Below are positions 1 through 10,659 of a stretch of 64,000 nt of DNA, piece after piece (within the stretch, counting starts at the first letter, position 1; every line of letters starts with the position of its first letter). Position numbers and translations under genes: made by a program. The DNA lies in assembly GCA_015039365.1 (NCBI GenBank), contig WION01000027.1:124001-188000 (forward strand), read 5' to 3'. The notes below the pieces were generated by a model. It saw only the letters and a program-made list of their open reading frames with translations, had not been told where the DNA came from and ran no database searches. Origin of the DNA: Amanita rubescens (taxonomy: Eukaryota > Basidiomycota > Agaricomycetes > Agaricales > Amanitaceae).

Positions 1-640
1 GCCAGAATGGTGTTTTTCAGCAGCAGTGTGATGGTTAGTTGATGGATCACAAGGAGCCAACCACTTTGTATACTTCTCTGTTATAGATGTGCAAACAAGT
101 TGTTGGACATACATAAATAAAGGACATACCAATACTTAATGCATTGGTGTGTTGAACTAAATGGAGGACATGTGAGTGTAATGAATTTTGGTGATGTAGA
201 TACCCACTATTTATCTATGCATTTACCATGTGACTCAGTGAGCATTCGAAATGAAATCTCAATTTCAGAAAAAACATACAAAATTTGCATGAATCTCATT
301 ATAATCCCCCCGGATATCATACATAACAGAATCCTCGATTCTGAAATCATGAGCCCCTGAGAATATACTGATCCATTGCTTCAGCAAACAGTGGAACAAG
401 CCAAGTTAAATGTACCCTGAACTTGGTGAGAGAACAACAAAGCTAATGAGTATTTTATTAAGAGGATACTGTCCATGCTTACTACAGGTGGTTTTGTACA
501 ACTGGCAGTAGTTGGCTACAACACAACTTATGAACACATCTGAAGCCAAGTAATCAAGATGCTGACCTTTTCTGTCTGACATCAATATCTATTGGCATAT
601 CAATATGATCATTGTTCTTCTTTACTCCCACATTCCTAAA
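1..640. other. CpG-poor AT-rich segment, no gene assigned
   Basis: I see no convincing gene. The longest open stretch (139-360, +) gives a 73-residue product I do not recognise. The stretch has only about three CG dinucleotides in 640 bases, unlike the CpG-rich DNA that follows, and resembles the base composition of 59.5-64 kb. It may be the edge of a methylated or mobile element, but no terminal repeats or transposase are visible. Confidence 0.4.
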
Positions 641-1691
641 TTTATGATCATGAACATTGGCACCATCGGATAGAGCATGCTCGTGAGCAGTTGCTGAGTG
701 TAACATGATGAAGGTCAGAGGTCAGAAGAAAGATAAGCAATGTGGGAAAGTTGCATTCGTGTGACTCTTGTCACCGTCCTACTGATGCACCGCCTGAATC
801 CTAGCCTCGTCGCTGCGGATTCACTGAGCGGCCAGATTACAAACCCTCGGTGCTTCTTTACTGTCTCAAGTTATGCCTGATTGATTAATGTCCATCCGCC
901 ACCTTTTCTGCTCCCCACACACCCTACCATGTGGATCCCACCTCAACCTCCAACACATCGGCGTACGCGACAAGCGCATCACGACGAAATCTTCATGAAT
1001 TGCGCCAACTGAGACAAAGAGGACGAAGCGACAGAAGGCGATACACATAGCCCAACCATAGCGAACAACTTAATACGTGCAACCTGTCTCTGGTGCGTTT
1101 TTTACATGTTTATCCTCGAAGCGAGCTGACCCGTGTTCAATGCAGCTACCACCCTCAGCTACCCGCATTTCTCGCCCTCACGTCGCTCGACCCACCCAAT
1201 TATCGTGCGCCCCCGCCATGCTCACGCTCACTCTCCCAGAGCCTCCTCCGATTAATCACACCTGCATCCGCCCACACTCACCGCAGCGCTCCTCTGCCCC
1301 CTGTCCATTCCCACACACACACACACTTCCCAGTTACCGGTACCCGTGCCCTCAGATTATCATGCATTTGAGTTAGCATCCCAATTAGTAGACTATACCA
1401 ATAATCACAAATCTGAACGTGAAAGTGTAAAGAAGTGAATGTATGAAAGTCATAGTCAAGGATGACATTTTCGTGTGTAGTAAACTACGCGAACTATTGA
1501 GTCTTATTACATTCGTCTACAATGGTTTAAAACGAACTGCAACTGTCCGAGAACGAAAATACCTAGGTAATACAATGGGAAAGAACGAATGCGAAAGGAA
1601 AGAGATAATCGACCTTGAGGTATAGTACGCATTGTTTGTACCCAATCGCGCAATTACGCAAGGATCAAACATTCTGTATCGATCCTCTTGC
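641..1691. other. intergenic, C-rich tract, no gene seen
   Basis: About 1 kb without a supportable gene. The part at 1,140-1,340 is pyrimidine-rich on the plus strand, with CCACCC/CTCTCC-like runs and a short CA repeat near 1,313-1,325. Open frames there are low-complexity and overlap one another in different frames, so I call none. It is the 3' side of the phosphoesterase gene. Confidence 0.5.
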
Positions 1692-3145
1692 TTAAACAGC
1701 ACCAGGGAAGGTCGTGGGGTTGGTCAAGAGGTTAGGGGTGTTGGTGCGAGCCTTGGGGCCGATCAGGTGGTCGAAAGATGGGGAGTTGGCGACGCGAGGG
1801 GTGAAGTCGGCAATGTCATAAAGGTGTCCAAGGGTCTTCAGGACAGACGTGGCGCTGTACGGCTCCGGCTCACCGGTAGTGGGGTTGATGCCGTAGTTCT
1901 CGAGGTGTCCCTTGGGAGTGAAGGGGGAGATGAGCCAGGTGGGCATGCGGCCACCGTAGCGGTTGAAGTCCAGAGTGTAGCTTTGACCATTGACCGCAGT
2001 TTCGGTGTAGGTCAGGTTGTCCGGGCGGACCGCCAACGGGGGTGGAACGTGGTCGTGGAAACCACCGGACTCATCGTAGGTGATGAGGAGCAAACTGCTC
2101 TCCCAGAGAGGACCGTTGCGAAGCGCCTCGTAGATTTGCTTGACAAAGACCTGACCGTAAGACACGTTGCCGCTGGGGTGCATCGAGTTGGTGTTCGCGC
2201 CACAACACGACGGGTTGATGTAGGACAAGGCGGGCAGCTGACCCAGGTAGGCATCCTGGAAGAAGTTCTCCACAGGGACAACACTGCGTGGGGCATTCTG
2301 GGCGGTCCAGTTGAAGAAGAGAGCGTCGGGCAGGAAAGCACCGTTCGTCCCGTCGTAGTTCAGCCAGCTGACTCCCTTCTCTGTGGCCGCCTGGAAGATC
2401 GACATGATGTCGACGCCGGAGACATCGAAGCTATTATCGTTCTTTCCGTGCCCTGCGGAGGTACCTGCGAGAGCGCAGAGACGGTTGGGGTTGGTAGGCT
2501 AAGTAGCCACTGGTTAGTCATGGTTCCCATACAAAGATAGTGATGACGACGTACACCCGGAACGCAAGAGAACCAGGAGTTGAAAAGGGTGAACTCATCC
2601 ACCAGGTCCACCAGGGTTGGTATCTCAGCCTCAGAGTAGTATCCCAGAACCTCTTTGGCGGCCACCTGGGGGGAGATAGTGGGATACGAGATCAGCTGCT
2701 TGTTGACAAAGCCGAGCATGGTGGGCTTCAGCTGGCCATCGGCAATCTCGGTATTGTTGGGGGAAAATTGGCCGTAAAACTCGAGGTCGTTGCCGGTGAC
2801 GGAGTGGTCCGGGTCGTTCGCGATCGAGTCGTAGTCCTTCAGACTGGTGCACCACTTCGGGCTGTTGGGCACGCTGACGTTCTGCGGCAAGCAGTAGTCG
2901 CCATTGTTGGCCGGGTTATCCAGGCCCGGGCGCTTCACCCCGCCGAGAATGTTGTCAAAGGAGCGATTCTCGAGCAAGATCCAGACGACGTGCTTGATCT
3001 TGTCCTTCAAGTTCGCAATGGACTCCGGAGAGCCGGCCTTGTAACCAAAGGGCGCATCAACACTGGGCTGCTGGCTGGCAGAAGCCAGAGGACTCGCGAC
3101 CGCCACTGTGACGAGGCCGGCGAGAATGGCCGTGTTGATCTTCAT
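1692..3145 (-). CDS. secreted phosphoesterase-family protein (acid phosphatase / phospholipase C-like)
   Basis: Two exons (3145-2555 and 2498-1692) encode 465 residues. The single 56-bp intron (2554-2499) starts GTACGT, ends TTAG and is phase 0. The N-terminus is a signal peptide (MKINTAILAGLVTVAVASPL) ending near residue 20, so the protein should be secreted. The motif VVWILLENRSFDNILGG near residue 40 is the metal-binding start of the phosphoesterase family (PF04185), which covers fungal acid phosphatases and phospholipase C-like enzymes. Later family blocks are SWLNYDG, a C-terminal-half LLLITYDESGGFHDHVPPP segment with the expected Asp/His ligands, and a GGRMPTWLISPF block. No lesions are seen. 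The likely role is extracellular phosphate-ester hydrolysis; the substrate cannot be told from sequence. The start at 3145 is preferred over an in-frame ATG at 3217 because it puts the signal peptide at the N-terminus. Confidence 0.93.
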
Positions 3146-5275
3146 TGCGACAAAACCTGGCAGATAGTGACGAAGGTTGTGGTATCGGAATGCCCTGACG
3201 AGCACACACAGGACCACGACATGCGGGCCAGGTTCTTATACTGGAATGCGGGAGATCGCACGTGTCATGGCTTGAAGCTTGATCCATGGACCAATCCCAC
3301 GTAGAAGTAGGGATCCCAGGGCGACCTAATTTCAGCATGCACATGACCTGAAAAAGGTTCCTGAGAGAACGGCGGCCTGATGAGAACCTCACGGGCGGAT
3401 TTCGAACGATCAATCCAGACCTGAACGTTTGAACCACCATATGGTTCTTGCGTTCATGGGCGAACGTGCGTCGACAAAAGGGCCTATAAGAAACAAAGCC
3501 CGCCATAGGTGGGAGTCTAGAGGAAGATGCGAAGATGGCAGAACGTATTAAGTCTAGACGGTACCTACGAATTCAGGGCATGCCAGAGTTTCCGTCCCCA
3601 ATTTGGATCTTTGCTAGTTTAATACGGAAGTTGGTTGCCATGTACGTTATGTAAGTTCGAAACGGGGAAGAGTTGGACGTTTCGGCGAGGCCCGGATAAC
3701 CGGTGACCTCTTAGCCGGAGTAACGCTACTACGGCCACTCTGCACTGTCACCCTGGCTGTTCGAAGACGGCGGCGCTCAACTAACAGGAATTCGGGCATG
3801 ACGACTCTCACCTCTTTGCACGTAAAAATGTGCTTCACCGCCCAGCCCAGCCAAAACTTGATTGAAACCTTCTCACTTCCACGTTCGTCGAGCGCTGGAA
3901 CTTCAGCAACGTACCCGAGAGCCTCACACGGGTATCATCCACGTCATCTTGCTGCTCACTCGACTGTGTCTAGAATCTAGATCTTTGGGTCCCTCAGTGA
4001 CGTTCGTTTTTAGGTTAGACGCCGGCGCTGTTTCTCTATTATTGGATTCGTGGTATCGGGGATTGACAGCGCCCATCGTGGTGGCCATCGAGACGCCCAA
4101 CCTGTACGTTGACATTCATAACAGTTGGTCACCCTTTTACTGATTATGCTGCAAAGTCTGCGTATCCGTCTTTCCACGCGCCACCTTTCTCAGGGTTTCC
4201 TCTTCGCCAACTATTTTCATCGCCCTTATGCTCGTGCTACTATCGATGGCGCTGACCATTGCCGCGAAGAATGCCGTCCACCACCGACTTATCGGAACTC
4301 ATTTCCAAATTGTCTCTGCCATACCTGTTTTCAGCTCATACCAAGCTGCGGGTACCGTTGCTTAAGCCAAGATTCTGGCTGTTGTCGAACATGACGATGT
4401 GCAACCCAGCATATACCCTATGTACTTTGCTCCTGAGACCACCTCAATCACACCCGGCTCTACCACTACTTCATGTTGTCATGAAGGTTTTGTTCAGAGG
4501 CGAGCGATTTCGGCGATGGGAAAAGTGTTCTGCAACATAGGCTGGGAACTGCCGGGTGCAGAGTCGCAATCTTACCCACAACGCAACTAGTCACTTTCTG
4601 TTCAGCCTTCCACCTCGATATATGCGTTATGGAACAGAGGATGGGCGAATACACAATCGAAGGGTAGTGGCGCGACGTTTGGCTCCGAGTGATTTCAAGT
4701 TACATACGTAGGTGTTCCCGACTTGTGTTTGACAGCCCCGTAAAGCTTACCTCTTACAAGACAACATAGGTAGGTGAAGGAAACCGTACACGTAGAATTG
4801 TGGCGTTGATGAAAACGATACGAATCTCCAAATGTGCATAGTGGAATTCGTGTGAATGGAGAAGAGCGCAGGTAACGATTGTTTTCTTTCCTGTCATTGA
4901 GCACCACGCACTTAGACGCCTCCCTCTAGGTTTGTTACTCACACCTATTCTCGACTCGTTGGAATCCTTCAGGATGAGAATTGCGCGCTTCGCGGCATTA
5001 GGGGCTGGAGCGGCAATGGAACGAATCTATATCCGATATTCAGCCCCAGTGTGCATATAAATATAGAGAGATAGACATCAACGCAAAGAAAGTGTTTCGC
5101 ATCGTCCTATTGCTATTCTTGAATCTAATACCCTCTCCCATTAGGCACCCACACAGTGTTGTGCATCAAGCAGGAACGCAAATTACCTCGGGATGGCAGC
5201 GTGCTTGACAATTACCGACTTACCGAAATTCATACTTCTTGGGACAATCTTGGCTCTGCGGTGGGCAATGCTCGG
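3146..5275. other. 2.1-kb interval with no convincing gene
   Basis: The left part is the upstream region of the minus-strand phosphoesterase, with a TATA-like stretch near 3,235. At 4,210-4,590 (+) overlapping short frames continue one another across stops (for example the reading ending near 4,590). This suggests a decayed coding sequence, but I recognise no domain. Nothing else is supportable. Confidence 0.45.
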
Positions 5276-5283
5276 TATAAAAG
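5276..5283 (+). promoter_or_regulatory. TATA box of the laccase locus
   Basis: TATAAAAG lies 56 bases upstream of the laccase-type ATG at 5339, a normal fungal core-promoter spacing. It implies that the ancestral promoter still survives although the coding sequence is damaged. Confidence 0.6.
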
Positions 5284-5338
5284 TTCCCACCATGGATCTC
5301 AATCGCTAATAAGGTCCTGTTCTCTGAAGCCTCGTCTA

Positions 5339-7690
5339 ATGCGGCTCTCACCCCTGTTTGCGGCTCTCTCTTTCGCCTTACTTGCCTACGCTTCTATTGG
5401 TCCCGTCACTGATTTATATGTCGTCGTGAGTAACGCATTATTCGAAAAGCTTTTGTATTGACAACGTTTGACAAAGTGCCGTTCTCGCTGGTGCTACGCC
5501 AGGATCCGCTTCTTTTCCAGGACCCCTTATTGTCGGAAACAAGGTATGTGTTGTCATAGCCTTTCAAGTGCGGCCCCTCATCGCGTTGTTTAAGGGAGAC
5601 CAACTTCGCATTAATGTCAAAGATCAATTGACTAACAGCACCTCGTTGTTAACTACTACTAGCATTGTACGTTCTTTCTTGACCAAAACAGAAGTAGGAC
5701 TCTTAACGGCAAAATATAGCATTGGCACGGCTTTTTCCAACAAGGAACTCAGTGGGCCGATGGCCCCGTGGGAGTCAGCCAGTGTCGAATATTTCTGGGA
5801 GAGTCGTTTCTCTATCAGTTCAATGTTCAAGACCAGGCGGGTTCATTTTGGTACCATTCCCATCATGGTACGTGTGCACGTTTTGTTTTTTTTAAACATA
5901 GATAGGCTAATCGTCCATTAGGGACACAATATTGCGATGGGCTGCGAGGACCCCTCGTAGTTTATGACCCCTTTGACCCCCTCAGGCATCTGTAAGTAAA
6001 TGTTTATCCATCTATCGCAGAAATTAACTTGCATTATCAGGTACGATGTTAACGACGGTAAGCCTAGAGGTACGTATTGTCCGCTCATTTATTGACCCCC
6101 GTGAACACAGAGCACCGTCATTACTCTGGCTGACTGGTAAGCCATTATTGCTACTCGTTTGGCCTTGTCTAACGACATTAACATCAGGTATCATATACCG
6201 TCGGGTGCTGAACCTCTAATCGCCGCCGCCGATTCCACCCTTATTAACGGTCTTGGTGGAGGTCCAAGTTCGCCATTGGTTGTGATTAATGTCCGCCGAC
6301 ATAAGCGATCGAATGCGTCTCTTTTCAATCTCCTGTGATCCCAACTTTATTTTTACCATTGATAACCATAAAATGGTATGTATCACACGCACAAAGGACG
6401 AATATCTCACCTTATGATCATGCCACTCCTATAGACTGTAATCGAAGCTGATGGGGTTGAGACCAATCCCGTGACGGTTGATTCGATTCGAATCTTTGCA
6501 GGCCAACGTTATTCATTTATTTTGGAAACGGACCAACCGGTGAACAATTATTGGATCAGACAAACTCTAGCGAAGGCACGACAACATTCGCGAACGGGCT
6601 CAACTCCGCGATCTTGTGATATGCAGGTGCTCCCATCGCAGATCCGACGACGATGCAAACCCCGAGCGTCAACCCATTGTTGGAGACTAGTCTATCTCCA
6701 CTACGACACCCAGGTGTACCTAGAGAGCCTTTCCAGGGTGGTGCAGATATCAACCTGAATCCTAATATCGTTTTCAATACAACCGATCTGAAGCTTTTTA
6801 TTAACGGCGCATCATTCAAACCTCCCACCGTTCCTGTAATTCTCAGTGGTACAAAGACTCCGCAAGAGTTGCTCCCACCTGGCAGTGTCTATGTTCTTCC
6901 ACGCAATAAAGTTGTTGAGGTATCAATTCCTAGCGGATCTCCCGGATCTCCCGTAAGTTTAGGTTAGAACCAAAAGATGTCACCGGCACTGATCTTCTTG
7001 ATATAGCATCCATTCCACCTACACGGAGTGAGTCCCGGTTTAAATTAAATTTCCGTTTCTTATGCCTGGATAGCAAACTTTTGGTGTCGTTCGAAGCGCT
7101 GGTAATTCCAGCTACAACTACGTGAACCCAGTGAGGCGCGATGTCGTCAGTACTGGCATTGCTGGCGACAACGTTACTTTCCGGTTCAGCACGGAAAACC
7201 CTGGACCATGGATCCTTCATTGGTGCCAATGATTGCTTTTTCTCCTGTTTATCTTCCTGATACATCGTCTACTCAGCCACATCGATTGGCACTTGAATCT
7301 GTAAGTTGTTATGAACGCCCAGTTAATCGTGATGAAACTGATACAATGAAATAGAGGCCTTGCTATAGTATTTGCCATGGATGTCGAAACGACTTCTGAG
7401 CCCCATCCCCCTAGTAAGTTTCTTCCGCGTTCGCGATATCCATTTATCATGACCCGGTGCATTTAGCTTCCTGGGATAATCTTACGAGAAGAGCGGCCTC
7501 CCGTGAGGACGTCAAGGGAGAGGCACGGTTAGAGCGATATAGGAGAGTGCATATTCCTCGTTCAACTACGAGGTTTTATCATTTTCGCGCGACGGGACGA
7601 GATATATGCTATTTATTTCGAAGACTTGCATCGTCATTTTGTTTGATTCCTACAACGAGTTTTCCCTATATATCAAGGAGTCGCATATGA
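5339..7690 (+). pseudogene. laccase (multicopper oxidase), broken
   Basis: The start encodes a signal peptide (MRLSPLFAALSFALLAYAS). All four copper-binding signatures of a secreted blue laccase then appear in order across about a dozen exons: HWHG with [11 protein letters not shown] (about 5720), WYHSH (about 5860), HPFHLHG (about 7007) and LHCHIDWH, which is split by an intron (7211-7280). Recognisable blocks between them include [43 protein letters not shown] and RDVVSTG. Lesions are a frame slip near 6307-6311 before RMRLFSISCDP, a second near 6558-6562 just after YWIR, and an in-frame TGA at 6618-6620 where laccases have Arg in the ILRY block. The C-terminus after TSWDNL no longer matches the family and runs on to 7690. 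Introns keep normal GT-AG borders, so decay is recent. The intact family oxidises phenols with reduction of oxygen to water. Confidence 0.85.
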
Positions 7691-7878
7691 GACAAAGATG
7701 ACCCCTTTCCTGCCGTGTGAATATCAATAAATTTGAGCAGAACCACCACCATCTGATTTCGAATCTCAACCGCCTTCGACATACAAGACTTTCAGAACCA
7801 GGTAGCCGTGACTATTGGATCTCAGCTGGTAAAACCGAACAACGCGGCCCTGCATTCAAGTTGGACCCCTTCTAAAAC
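7691..7878. other. short intergenic region before F-box gene
   Basis: Nothing recognised; presumably the 5' region of the F-box gene starting at 7879. Confidence 0.4.
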
Positions 7879-9300
7879 ATGAGCGAGGCTTCGGCGTCGA
7901 TTACGTCGCGGCTATCAGATAACATTATACAGGAGATATTCATCTGGTATATCAACGATGACCCCGTCGTGGACGTGCCGTTCCTTCACTTGGAAGAAGA
8001 AAAGTGTGGCTACCCCTTGGCGTCTGCCTATTGGGATAACCTCTTCTGCTCCGATTCGCCTAACGACTCGTCATTTGAACTTCCTCTGCCGTTCGTCATA
8101 TCACGCGTATGCTCAACGTGGCGCCGCGTCGCTCTGGCCACCCCTCTGTTATGGAACAGCGTATGCATCGCAACATTTGACCTGTCCTCGAAGCGACTCG
8201 CGGCAGAATGGCTTCTAAAAGCAGGAAGTTCTCCTGTTTCCATTACCATTCACGACCTGGCTTCTGACCCTGACTTCAATATCTACGACGAACTTGAGGA
8301 ATTCCTATCAGATTACCATATCAAAAGCCTCGAGCTCCCTCTACTATCTGAAACGTGTTCAAAACTCTCTGTGTTTCTACACAAACTTCCCGAGGAAAAA
8401 ATCGTACAACTTGAATCGCTTTCGCTCGTAGACCTGGAATTCGGTCAACAGGAGGTTTTACTTCTTGACAACGCCCGCTACCCGTGCCTCCGAGAGTTGC
8501 AGCTCATAGGACGGTTTGTCGCTGACATGATTGTTCTTCCCTGGAAATCATTGCGCCGTCTCGACGCCGCAACCGCTCTCTTGCCAATGATGCAGTGTTT
8601 GCACATACTACGGGATTCTGTCTCTTTAGAGGTCTGCTACCTGGGTATTTCGTCTGATACGGAGTCGGGATCAACTGTGGGAGATCTTAATCTCCCGGCT
8701 TTGCACGAGTTGACCTTGTCTTTCAACTTTGAAGCAAACGTTGGCGATTTTATCCGGCGGCTGACTACTCCGAGCCTAAAGATTTTGAACATTGAAAGAG
8801 CTGGATTTTACGACGAGAATCCATTGTGTTGGTCGGATCTGGAATACTCGCGTATGATGGAGAGGTCGAATAGACCACTCTACCATCTCGCAGTCGGGAG
8901 AAGCACCGAAGTCGATGTTTACAGCATCCTCCAAAGTGGTCCAATGTTAGTGGAGGTCAGCCTTCACCGTGGCGCGTTTCGGCAGGAAACTCTAGATGAT
9001 CTCGCAACGGGGCAGTTGGCGCCACTTTTGCAACATTTTTGTGTCGACGAGATCATCGGTGTTCCCGATTCCGCATTTTCAGAAATGATACAGAGGCGGA
9101 CTGAGAATTCTGCGGCGCTAATCGGAAGCGCGGAGCATCGTTTGATGCCGTTTTCATCTGTCATGGCTTTAGGCAGCAGCAGAATGAACGCAAACTTTGG
9201 GATTGTCTATCCCCCGCGACAGGCTATAGCATTTTTTCACAACGAGACCATATCCGAGCGCTGTTGTTGCGCTTCCTGCATCACTTCGCGCACCCAGTGA
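7879..9300 (+). CDS. F-box/LRR-like protein, copy 1
   Basis: A single uninterrupted frame of 473 residues from ATG. The N-terminus (SRLSDNIIQEIFIWYI, then after a variable loop LPFVISRVCSTWRRVALATPLLWNSV) is the split F-box typical of large Agaricomycete F-box families. Such proteins usually bridge substrates to SCF ubiquitin ligases. The rest is leucine-rich and repeat-like (CLRELQLIGRF, SLRRLDAA, LKILNIERA), consistent with an LRR-type substrate-binding domain. It ends with a Cys cluster, ERCCCASCITSRTQ. A closely similar copy lies inverted at 10.7-12.1 kb. The substrate is unknown. I see no lesion, so this copy is the intact member of the pair. Confidence 0.85.
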   Translation: MSEASASITSRLSDNIIQEIFIWYINDDPVVDVPFLHLEEEKCGYPLASAYWDNLFCSDSPNDSSFELPLPFVISRVCSTWRRVALATPLLWNSVCIATFDLSSKRLAAEWLLKAGSSPVSITIHDLASDPDFNIYDELEEFLSDYHIKSLELPLLSETCSKLSVFLHKLPEEKIVQLESLSLVDLEFGQQEVLLLDNARYPCLRELQLIGRFVADMIVLPWKSLRRLDAATALLPMMQCLHILRDSVSLEVCYLGISSDTESGSTVGDLNLPALHELTLSFNFEANVGDFIRRLTTPSLKILNIERAGFYDENPLCWSDLEYSRMMERSNRPLYHLAVGRSTEVDVYSILQSGPMLVEVSLHRGAFRQETLDDLATGQLAPLLQHFCVDEIIGVPDSAFSEMIQRRTENSAALIGSAEHRLMPFSSVMALGSSRMNANFGIVYPPRQAIAFFHNETISERCCCASCITSRTQ

Positions 9301-9803
9301 GAGGGCATTTGTCATACATAGTTGTGTATTGTGTAATCGAGAATGTTACAATGAGAATGAGGACTGGCCAGAGCGGAACTATCGAGTTTGAATGACGTGT
9401 CCCGAGGGTGGCGGCATCTTCCGAATTATTCGCTGTTTCTGGACATCCAGACGCTGAATGCTGCGAGCCTTCGAACCCTCAGGCTCCCCCTTTAGTCCCT
9501 GCCAGCAGGTGGAATGGATCCAGGCTGCTCAGCGCTCCCCGAATAATCGAAATCAACATGGCCGCAACCCATTTGTAGAATGCATCGGTGATCGCCGTTG
9601 CCCATGGTCCTCTGGCCGAATCTTGGGCTAACTCGACCGACGACCATGTCGGAATTGGTTTCCGACCAACTCTAGGCCCGCTGAAGATTCGGAACATATA
9701 TTCCAACATTCCTGCTGGAGTCGTTGTTGCCGCTTGCGTGTCGAAATTTGGGCCAAAATGTCGGTTTTTACTTCCAGTGCTTTGCGGCTTCGGGCGTGTA
9801 ACC
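9301..9803. other. intergenic, possible duplicated promoter of glucosidase II alpha relic
   Basis: No gene is supported. Frames open on both strands (9479-9889 on minus, 9588 onwards on plus) overlap each other and show no domain. Since it directly precedes the relic's intact signal-peptide start, it may be carried-along upstream sequence. Confidence 0.35.
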
Positions 9804-10422
9804 ATGTACTCCAAACTCGTCTTTGGGGTTCTCGCGCTCCTTATCATGAGCGGCGGAGAAGTCCACGCTTTCAAAGACCACGACTTCAAAAAATGCTCTC
9901 AATCCGGGTTTTGTCGTCGAGGAAGAAGCATTTCAACGCGTGCCGAGCTAGCAGGGAAGAGTTGGAAGTCACCGTACTCCATTGTTACCCCGGTGACGAT
10001 CAATGAGGACGGAAAGGCGACGTTGAAGGCGGCGATCCACTCCTCGCTGTACCCGGAGATCAAGTTCAACCTTGACGTCCTCGTTCACGCAGATGGCGTC
10101 GTTCGGGTACACATGGACGAGGCTGGAGGGCTGAGGAAGAGATACGACGAGACTGCATCCTGGGCTCTCGTTTCTGAACCGATTATGATGCCGAAAATGC
10201 TTATGCGAAGGATGTTGCTGGTGTGAGGGTGAAAAAGGTTGTTGTGCTCGGTTTGGGTAAGACGCCGACGAATGTGAAGGTGGAGGAGACGGGAGATGTT
10301 CTGGAATGGGAGTATAGGCCAGGTGTTGCCGCGGGTGAAAGAACAAGGAGGGTGTGGCGAGTGTGTTGGTGATAAAGGATCCGAAGCTAGTGGGAAGAGA
10401 GTGGACGATTGGGATTTATTAA
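9804..10422 (+). pseudogene. glucosidase II alpha subunit (GH31), internally deleted relic
   Basis: The first about 120 codons from ATG 9804 match the N-terminus of ER glucosidase II alpha: a signal peptide (MYSKLVFGVLALLIMSGGEV), then FKDHDFKKCSQSGFCRRGR, a PYSI block, LYPEIKFNLDVLVHADGVVRV and MDEAGGLRKRYDE. Near 10,175 the reading jumps, in another frame, to what I recognise as the extreme C-terminus of the same enzyme (AYAKDVAGVRVKKVVVLGLG, TPTNVKVEE, WEYRPGVAAGE). After one more frame slip near 10,340 it ends EGVASVLVIKDPKLVG...WTIGIY and a TAA at 10,422. The whole central region, including the GH31 catalytic barrel, is missing. The intact enzyme trims glucose from N-glycans in the ER; this copy cannot. 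It lies between two inverted F-box copies. Confidence 0.8.
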
Positions 10423-10659
10423 TTCTTTACAAATTATATATAGAAAGTTCGTTGTTGCTCACTCGAGGTGCATGAAGAACGGGCTTGGTTACGATATTAT
10501 TATATCTTTAAAGCAACGTCTACGCTAAGGCACACGGGAGTTGTCTGCCGTGGATAATTCTTCGAATGTAGAACGCATAGTAACATTAAATATTCAATAG
10601 ATCGAAACCATCTACGTCTTCCGCATTTTTGGCGTGTAATACCCGGAGAAAAGGCCTTC
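10423..10659. other. spacer between relic and inverted F-box copy
   Basis: AT-rich spacer with no gene. It includes the 3' flank of the minus-strand F-box copy, and part of this flank recurs near 13.1 kb. Confidence 0.4.

Noticed and set aside
1632..3304. Long plus-strand frames opposite the phosphoesterase
   Set aside because: They are mirror frames of a GC-rich coding sequence with a clear signal peptide and family motifs on the minus strand.
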